From: an uncultured Clostridia bacterium
GTDB lineage: Bacteria; Bacillota; Clostridia; Oscillospirales; Acutalibacteraceae
Length of the DNA stretch: 64,000 bases
Direction: 5' to 3'
Assembly (NCBI GenBank): GCA_945912145.1
Contig: CAMEBF010000009.1
Coordinates: 28,278-92,277, forward strand
How positions within the stretch are numbered: position 1 is the first letter of the stretch; every line of letters starts with the position of its first letter. This document shows, piece after piece, positions 59,384 to 64,000 of the stretch. The position numbers and the translations under genes were made by a program. The notes beneath the pieces are model-generated. The model worked only from the letters and a program-made list of their open reading frames with translations, ran no database searches and was not told where the DNA came from.

Positions 59384-59411
59384 AGTATAGCTCTTTTTTT
59401 GCCAAAGTCAA
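59384..59411 (-). promoter_or_regulatory. Promoter of htpG
   Basis: On the minus strand TTGACT (59406-59411) and TATACT (59384-59389) are 16 bases apart, ending at the CIRCE element. Confidence 0.8.
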
Positions 59412-59482
59412 CACTTTTTTCAAAAAAAATATTCAAATGTCGATCTTTTTGGATTATAATAGGACTGAAAGAGGGGAACGAC

Positions 59483-60133
59483 GTGACAATTTACTGGTGC
59501 GAACCCGAAAAAATCGACCGACAGCTTTATGAAACATTCAAAAAATCCGTCTCCCGGGAAACGAGGGAACGGACAGAAAGAATGCGCAGGAAGCAGGACA
59601 GAATGGCAACAATCACCGGCGAGGGCATGATTCGCTTCCTGCTTGCCGGTAAAACGGGAGAAAAGCCCGAAGATATTGTGATGCAACGAACCGCCGACGG
59701 CAAACCTTATTCGCCCGGCAATCCGCCTTGCAGCATTTCGCATTCGGAAGGAGTCGTTGCCGTCTGTCTTGCCGAACGGGAAGTCGGACTCGACATCGAA
59801 AAGCTCCGTGAAGCTCCCTTTCGGACAATGCGACGTTTCTGCACACCGGAGGAACAGGCTTATATCCTTTCCGCCGGAAACGAAGAGGAAAAACGCCGCC
59901 GCTTCTTTACGGTCTGGACGCTGAAAGAAGCCCATTTCAAATGCACCGGAGAGGGGCTGTCCGGGAGATTACAGTCCGTTTCGTTCTCAATAAAAAACGG
60001 CAAAGCCTCATGCTCCACACAAGGATTTGCCGTCGGTTTCAAGCAATATGGTGATTTTCTCGTCGCCGCCGCCATACGGGACGAGCAGGACAATCAACAA
60101 AGTTTACTGCTTACCATAACGCAGACATTCTGA
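59483..60133 (+). CDS. 4'-phosphopantetheinyl transferase, Sfp-type
   Basis: The 216-residue enzyme moves phosphopantetheine from CoA to carrier proteins. The motifs VGLDIEKLR (Mg-binding Asp and Glu) and FFTVWTLKEAHFKCTGEGL (Glu and Lys of the Sfp signature) are present, and SISHSEGVVAVC gives the CoA-binding His. No polyketide or peptide synthase lies in the window, so its target may be elsewhere, or it may serve the fatty acid carrier protein. The start is GTG at 59483, with GAGGGG upstream; upstream frame lies in the htpG promoter. Confidence 0.88.
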   Translation: MTIYWCEPEKIDRQLYETFKKSVSRETRERTERMRRKQDRMATITGEGMIRFLLAGKTGEKPEDIVMQRTADGKPYSPGNPPCSISHSEGVVAVCLAEREVGLDIEKLREAPFRTMRRFCTPEEQAYILSAGNEEEKRRRFFTVWTLKEAHFKCTGEGLSGRLQSVSFSIKNGKASCSTQGFAVGFKQYGDFLVAAAIRDEQDNQQSLLLTITQTF

Positions 60134-60150
60134 ATTCTGCATTACTATTA
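60127..60150. repeat. Short heptamer remnant, copy 5
   Basis: ATTCTGA-ATTCTGC-ATTACTA units resemble the flank of repeat copy 2, but the hairpin core is absent. It fills the gap between two convergent genes. Confidence 0.4.
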
Positions 60151-61047
60151 TTTTACATCCTGATAAAATTCATCAATATAAGCGTCCACGTCCGCCCGGG
60201 TTCCTTTGAACGGTCCGGGTGTTTCCATTTTCAGGGAAACAGTCGCGGTGGCGTAGAGCAAAGCCGTTTTCATATCGTGATGCAGACGCTCGTTGATATA
60301 AGCGGCAAAGGTCGTGTCTCCCCTGCCGGTGCGTCCGCTCAGGTTGCGCGCCCGGATCGGACAAGCGCAGAACGTCTCGCCGTCATAGGCGATGACCTCG
60401 CTGTTGTGCGTAATGACGACTTCCTTTGCGCCCCAGGAATGCAGGAGCTTGGCAGCCTCATAACGGTCTTCGAGTCCCGTCATGATTTCCGCTTCGGCGG
60501 CGTCCGTCTTCAGGAAATCAATATAGGGCAGCATTTCCATCTTGTCTTTCCAGTCCTCGAAGTACATACTGCCGTTGTCCTCAAGATTGACATGGCGCAG
60601 GCACGCCTGCACATCCACCGCAACCTTGCCGCGTTTCGCCGCCTCTTTCATCATGTCGCAGGTGAAATCGCCGTACAGAAGTCCGGCAAAATGGTAAATA
60701 TCCGCTTCGACGTCCGTCGGAATATCCTCCGCCGTAAACGGATCGCCGACGCTCTTGCAGACACAGATGCGTCTTTCCTTATCCGGCGTCAGGTAGTGAT
60801 TGTACATATCGGTCGATTGCTTCGCATCGAGGCAGAGAATATCCTCTTCGGGAAGCGTAAACGCGGAAAGGCGTTCACGATCCTTCTTCGCCACTTTCGT
60901 GACAGCCAGGACATGATGTCCGAGCGCGTAAGCGGAAGCCGACGAATACACGACGGCACCGCCGGGGATAATGACTTCATTTCCGAGGTGGTCGATGTTC
61001 TGATCCACCGTGATATGCCCGATGATAACGGACGAATACTGTTTCAT
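60148..61047 (-). CDS. PfkB-family carbohydrate kinase
   Basis: The 299-residue kinase has the ribokinase fold. The start IIGHITVDQNIDHLGNEVIIPGGAVVYSSASAYALGHHVLAVTKV gives the substrate-binding Gly motif, and SGRTGRGDTTFAAYI near residue 250 holds the catalytic Asp of the family's second signature. The substrate cannot be read; a sugar, nucleoside or inositol is possible, and the neighbouring PI-PLC-like gene makes an inositol-type substrate worth testing. AGAGGAG precedes the ATG at 61047. It is third in an operon with an MBL-fold and a PI-PLC-like gene. Confidence 0.85.
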   Translation of the reverse strand: MKQYSSVIIGHITVDQNIDHLGNEVIIPGGAVVYSSASAYALGHHVLAVTKVAKKDRERLSAFTLPEEDILCLDAKQSTDMYNHYLTPDKERRICVCKSVGDPFTAEDIPTDVEADIYHFAGLLYGDFTCDMMKEAAKRGKVAVDVQACLRHVNLEDNGSMYFEDWKDKMEMLPYIDFLKTDAAEAEIMTGLEDRYEAAKLLHSWGAKEVVITHNSEVIAYDGETFCACPIRARNLSGRTGRGDTTFAAYINERLHHDMKTALLYATATVSLKMETPGPFKGTRADVDAYIDEFYQDVK

Positions 61048-61063
61048 TTGATTGTCTCCTCTT

Positions 61064-61753
61064 TCAGATTTCGTATGTTTTTCCTTCCTCAGCCACGGTG
61101 ATTCCCTCACAGGCAGCAAAATCCTGCGTCGGGTCATAGCCGGGGCTCAGGTGCGTCGCGATGATCGGAATTTTGAACTCGTCATAGAGCTTTTCGGCAA
61201 TGTCCGCCGTCATATGCGGTCCCTTGAAACCGACCGGTTTGCTGCAATCGGCGAGAATGCAGTCCGCGCCCCTGACCGCAACCGGGATATTCTCATTATA
61301 CATGGTATCGCCGGTATATACAAGTGTTTTTTCGCCTTCAATGCGAATCGCATGGCACGGGACGGTGTGTTTCATCGCGTAAAAACGCAGCGTCATAGTC
61401 CCGATCCGGACAGGCTCATTTTCTTCGATATTCTGCACCGCAATCAAAGGGTGATCCGTCAGCAGACGGTACCAGTCGCTGTCCTCTTGATGCGTCAGCA
61501 GCGTGACGCGGTGCCCTAAATCCTCCAGCAGATAGCGAAACGCCAAAAAGTCGCTTGTGTGATCGTAATGCAAATGGGACAGCCAGATGTATCTGACCTT
61601 TTTGACATCAACCGCAGCCTGCAAGCGCGACAGCGTGCCGGGTCCCATATCCAGCACCAGATACTCCCCCTCATTCTCCACGAGATAGGAGCTTGCCGCG
61701 CCGTCGCCGGCTTTGCCGTACGGGCCGTATTTGCCCAGAACCGTCAGTTTCAT
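61064..61753 (-). CDS. MBL-fold metallo-hydrolase
   Basis: The 229-residue protein has the metallo-beta-lactamase fold of the RNase Z-like group: VLDMGPGTLSRL, the metal motif HLHYDHTSD (HxHxDH), VYTGDTMYNE with a bridging Asp, and ATHLSPGYD with the last His. It could cleave a phosphodiester or another ester. The gene starts the base after, and without overlap to, the upstream PI-PLC-like stop region, so both are likely co-translated. Confidence 0.88.
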   Translation of the reverse strand: MKLTVLGKYGPYGKAGDGAASSYLVENEGEYLVLDMGPGTLSRLQAAVDVKKVRYIWLSHLHYDHTSDFLAFRYLLEDLGHRVTLLTHQEDSDWYRLLTDHPLIAVQNIEENEPVRIGTMTLRFYAMKHTVPCHAIRIEGEKTLVYTGDTMYNENIPVAVRGADCILADCSKPVGFKGPHMTADIAEKLYDEFKIPIIATHLSPGYDPTQDFAACEGITVAEEGKTYEI

Positions 61754-62650
61754 TTATTCGTAAAGACCTTTCTCATATTCGGCCTCCAGGCCTTTTTTCA
61801 CAAAGCACTTGACCAGATTCAGACGCAGAATGTCGCGCACCTTCGCATAGTCATAGGTCATGAAATCACCCGCGATGATGTTGACCTTTTCAAGGCGTTC
61901 GGGATCGACGGCGATCTGCTCGATGATGCCCTTGAAATACGGACGCAGCGACATATCGAGCTTACGCGGTGTTGTCAGTTTAACGGCGGTACCGGGATTC
62001 GGCGTCTGCTGTGTCTGGAACCAGTAGAAGCCGTCCGTGCTGTGCTTATCAAAAACTTCGAGCGTACCTCTTGCGAAATCAGGAGCCAGAGAGCCGAAAA
62101 CCTTTTTATCCCACGGCAGAATGCAGGGACAATCCGTGCTGTAGGCATAATCTTTTTTCTCGTTAAGCAAAATATACCGTTTGCCGGATTTGCGGATATC
62201 CCCCATCGTCACGTCGCCGATTTTATCGAAATCACAAAATGCGTACTGCTCCGGATCGATATATTTTTTCAGCAGTTCGTCCACCTTTTTCGGGTCGGCT
62301 TTATAATGCAGCGTGATGGGGCCGAATTTCTGGTCATAGTACTCCCGGATATCAAAAATAAAGAACTCGGAATCATTCTTTTGCAGCATTTTACGGAACT
62401 GATAGAGCACGGATTCAAACGAAACGCCTTTCGTCACGCCGTGCGCCAGAACGATGGTGCCGTCCCGTGCGGTGTCGAGCCGGATGCAGAAATGACGGAT
62501 TCCGTACTTGAACTGGGTATAAAAATCGTCGTCCTGACAGCAGGCCATTTTATTCATGCCGTAGCTGCCGGCGTTGTGCGCGCCGGGAATAACGAGCTTA
62601 TTGATTTTGACGTCGTCATCTATGTAAGACATCCATTTGGAATAAATCAT
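61754..62650 (-). CDS. PI-PLC X-domain phosphodiesterase-like protein (second paralogue)
   Basis: The 298-residue protein is a paralogue of the one at 24136-25047: VIPGAHNAGSYGM holds the first catalytic His, FCIRLDTARDG follows, and VLAHGVTKG holds the second. The two share the segments ADVTM/GDVTMGDIRKSGKR and VNIIAGDFMT. There is no signal peptide. The ATG at 62650 follows AGAGGTG. It heads an operon with an MBL-fold hydrolase and a PfkB kinase, suggesting a route that cleaves a phosphodiester and then phosphorylates a polyol or sugar product; that is inference. Confidence 0.82.
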   Translation of the reverse strand: MIYSKWMSYIDDDVKINKLVIPGAHNAGSYGMNKMACCQDDDFYTQFKYGIRHFCIRLDTARDGTIVLAHGVTKGVSFESVLYQFRKMLQKNDSEFFIFDIREYYDQKFGPITLHYKADPKKVDELLKKYIDPEQYAFCDFDKIGDVTMGDIRKSGKRYILLNEKKDYAYSTDCPCILPWDKKVFGSLAPDFARGTLEVFDKHSTDGFYWFQTQQTPNPGTAVKLTTPRKLDMSLRPYFKGIIEQIAVDPERLEKVNIIAGDFMTYDYAKVRDILRLNLVKCFVKKGLEAEYEKGLYE

Positions 62651-62758
62651 AAAAACACCTCTTTTCAGTAGTATACCATCTTTTGTGAGAAATAGCAAGA
62701 AGTTACGGAAAATTTATCCGCATTTTTATTCAAAACAGCAGAAATAGGAACAAAAAAA

Positions 62759-62780
62759 CTCCGCAAGAAAACCTGCGGAG
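62759..62780 (-). terminator. Terminator of the LRR lipoprotein gene
   Basis: CTCCGCA and TGCGGAG pair and a T tract follows on the minus strand. Confidence 0.75.
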
Positions 62781-62807
62781 CTGTACCATATTGACAAATT
62801 ATGATTT

Positions 62808-63398
62808 TTAAGAATTATAATGAATCGTAATTTCATCCGGAATATCCTCTACGCCGAAAATGTACTGCCAGTCTTCTTCCGTTCCTGCGTAATAAATATC
62901 CGAAAGATCTGAGCCATCATGCCTATTACCAAAGGCACCATATCCAATTTCGTCAACTTTTTCCGGAATATTAATTGAAGAAAGATTGGGACAATGCGCA
63001 AATGCAAAATCACGAATAATTTCAACATTTTCAGGTAAAACAATCTTTGTCAATTTTGAACAATCAGAAAATGCGCCTCTTCCTATTTCCGTTATAGTAT
63101 AGGGCAAATCGACACGTTCAAGATTTTCGCAATCTGAGAATGCACCTGCCGCTACATTCATAACACCTTCTTTTATGGTGACTTTTGTAATATAATCTTG
63201 AAAATTACTCCAATCATATGTATCGCTACTTATTGGGTTTCCCATATCCGCCCAGCCGCTAATTTCTAATTCGCCGTTATCATAAAAAACCCAGTCTACA
63301 TCATCCTGTCTCCCGCTCGCTCTGATTCCGCGACCCGAACATGACGCTACGGGAAAAACCATTAGCAGCGCCATCATAATTGCCCATATTTTTTTCAT
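62808..63398 (-). CDS. Leucine-rich-repeat (BspA-type) lipoprotein
   Basis: The 196-residue protein has a lipoprotein signal with the lipobox VASC at about residues 18-21. It then has a short beta region and about three LRR_5 repeats of the BspA/Treponema type: VMNVAAGAFSDCENLERVDLP, TEIGRGAFSDCSKLTKIVLP, VEIIRDFAFAHCPNLSSINIP. Such proteins lie on the cell surface and bind other proteins. Base composition is clearly more AT-rich than the neighbouring operons, hinting at recent gain. AAGGATGG precedes the ATG at 63398. Confidence 0.85.
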   Translation of the reverse strand: MKKIWAIMMALLMVFPVASCSGRGIRASGRQDDVDWVFYDNGELEISGWADMGNPISSDTYDWSNFQDYITKVTIKEGVMNVAAGAFSDCENLERVDLPYTITEIGRGAFSDCSKLTKIVLPENVEIIRDFAFAHCPNLSSINIPEKVDEIGYGAFGNRHDGSDLSDIYYAGTEEDWQYIFGVEDIPDEITIHYNS

Positions 63399-63570
63399 TA
63401 GAACCATCCTTAATTTAGAATTTCCATATCAAATATAGCATCAAAGGTCACAAATGTCAACATAAATATTGCTTTTTATATATATTTACACTAATTTCAG
63501 CAATAGTAATTTATCCGTCTGTATCATAAAATATCCGTAAAGGCAATACCACAAACGGGGATGTGAAGCT

Positions 63571-63915
63571 ATGTCTGAAAAAGAGAATCAGTTTGCAAAA
63601 GATATCGGAGCCCGCATTGCACAGCGACGCAAGGAACTGGGTTGGACGCAGGAACAGGCAGCGGAAAAAGCCGATTTATCCCAGCAGTTCTTCGCCTGTG
63701 TGGAACGCGGCATCAAAAATATCCGCGCCGAGAGCATCGTGAAGATTTCGCAGTCCATGGATATCAGCGCTGATTATCTGCTCATGGGCAAATGCACCGA
63801 CATCGACCGCGACAACATCACAAAGCTGCTCGATGAACTTGACCACACGCAGTTGACACTACTCGAAGGCATCATCAAGAATTACATTGAAGCCTGCCGC
63901 CATTCCAAAAAATAA
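63571..63915 (+). CDS. XRE-family transcriptional regulator
   Basis: The 114-residue protein has a classic N-terminal helix-turn-helix: IGARIAQRRKELGWTQEQAAEKADLSQQFFACVERGIKNIRAESIVKISQSM. This is followed by a short helical tail for dimerisation. Its target is unknown. GGGGATGTGAAG precedes the ATG. It diverges from the AT-rich LRR lipoprotein gene, and together with it may mark a small acquired region continuing beyond the right edge. Nothing further is readable in the last 85 bases. Confidence 0.9.
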   Translation: MSEKENQFAKDIGARIAQRRKELGWTQEQAAEKADLSQQFFACVERGIKNIRAESIVKISQSMDISADYLLMGKCTDIDRDNITKLLDELDHTQLTLLEGIIKNYIEACRHSKK

Positions 63916-64000
63916 GATAACAAATAAAATTTCACCCGTCCGATGAATGAACAAGTCCAGTAAAAACGGACAATAGAAAAAAAGCCCCTCCTATGGTAGA

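Noticed and set aside
59483..60133. Phosphopantetheinyl transferase as sign of a natural-product cluster
   Set aside because: No carrier-protein, polyketide or peptide synthase genes occur in the window.

Overview
The window looks like a chromosome segment of a spore-forming Gram-positive anaerobe of the class Clostridia, probably in or near the Oscillospiraceae/Ruminococcaceae. The pointers are the sporulation genes spoIIP and gpr, a dnaG-rpoD pair, strong AGGAGG ribosome sites, sigma-A promoters with 17-bp spacers, a HrcA/CIRCE site, a dockerin repeat and a fucose-degradation set. This placement is inference from gene content; no ribosomal RNA is present. Most of the window is ordinary chromosome at moderate GC, with AT-rich patches at both ends.

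Positions 1-5670 are the right end of an integrative element (prophage or ICE-like) beside tRNA-Gly(CCC). It carries a divergent Cro/CI-type switch with repeated TCGCAT..ATGCGA operators, an S24-type repressor, a zinc-ribbon/coiled-coil/GIY-YIG (T5orf172) protein, a secreted protein with one dockerin repeat, a candidate small RNA and a tyrosine integrase. Its left end is outside the window.

Positions 5900-15500 hold a PurF-like protein without its N-terminal cysteine, a nitroreductase, spoIIP with a coupled micro-membrane protein, gpr, rpsT, and a three-gene lipid operon (acyl-CoA synthetase, acyltransferase, patatin). Positions 15660-15950 hold a compact pair of convergent transcripts that looks like a Par-type (type I) toxin-antitoxin locus. 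A second copy of the antisense RNA alone lies at 57270-57393.

Positions 15978-22600 form one leftward operon behind a cobalamin riboswitch. It encodes a small HNH-repeat protein, two secreted transcobalamin-like (DUF4430) proteins, a beta-propeller protein and a complete ECF transporter (T, fused A-A, S). It reads as a corrinoid capture and uptake system. Next come a GH29 alpha-fucosidase, a PI-PLC-like protein, two heterodimeric ABC exporters under a MarR regulator, a membrane-anchored protein pair with a metallophosphoesterase, proBA behind a long structured leader, dnaG-rpoD, rpmE, and a small sigma factor.

Positions 46000-64000 hold a polysaccharide deacetylase, an exonuclease, a flavodoxin, the glycolytic pgk-tpiA-gpmI set, fucI with a RhaB-type kinase, a foldase-like lipoprotein, a lipoprotein behind 11-bp-spaced TTTAAG repeats, htpG under CIRCE, a phosphopantetheinyl transferase, a PfkB/MBL/PI-PLC operon, an LRR lipoprotein and an XRE regulator. 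Intergenic spaces carry a dispersed repeat with a 25-bp hairpin core and flanking heptamer arrays.
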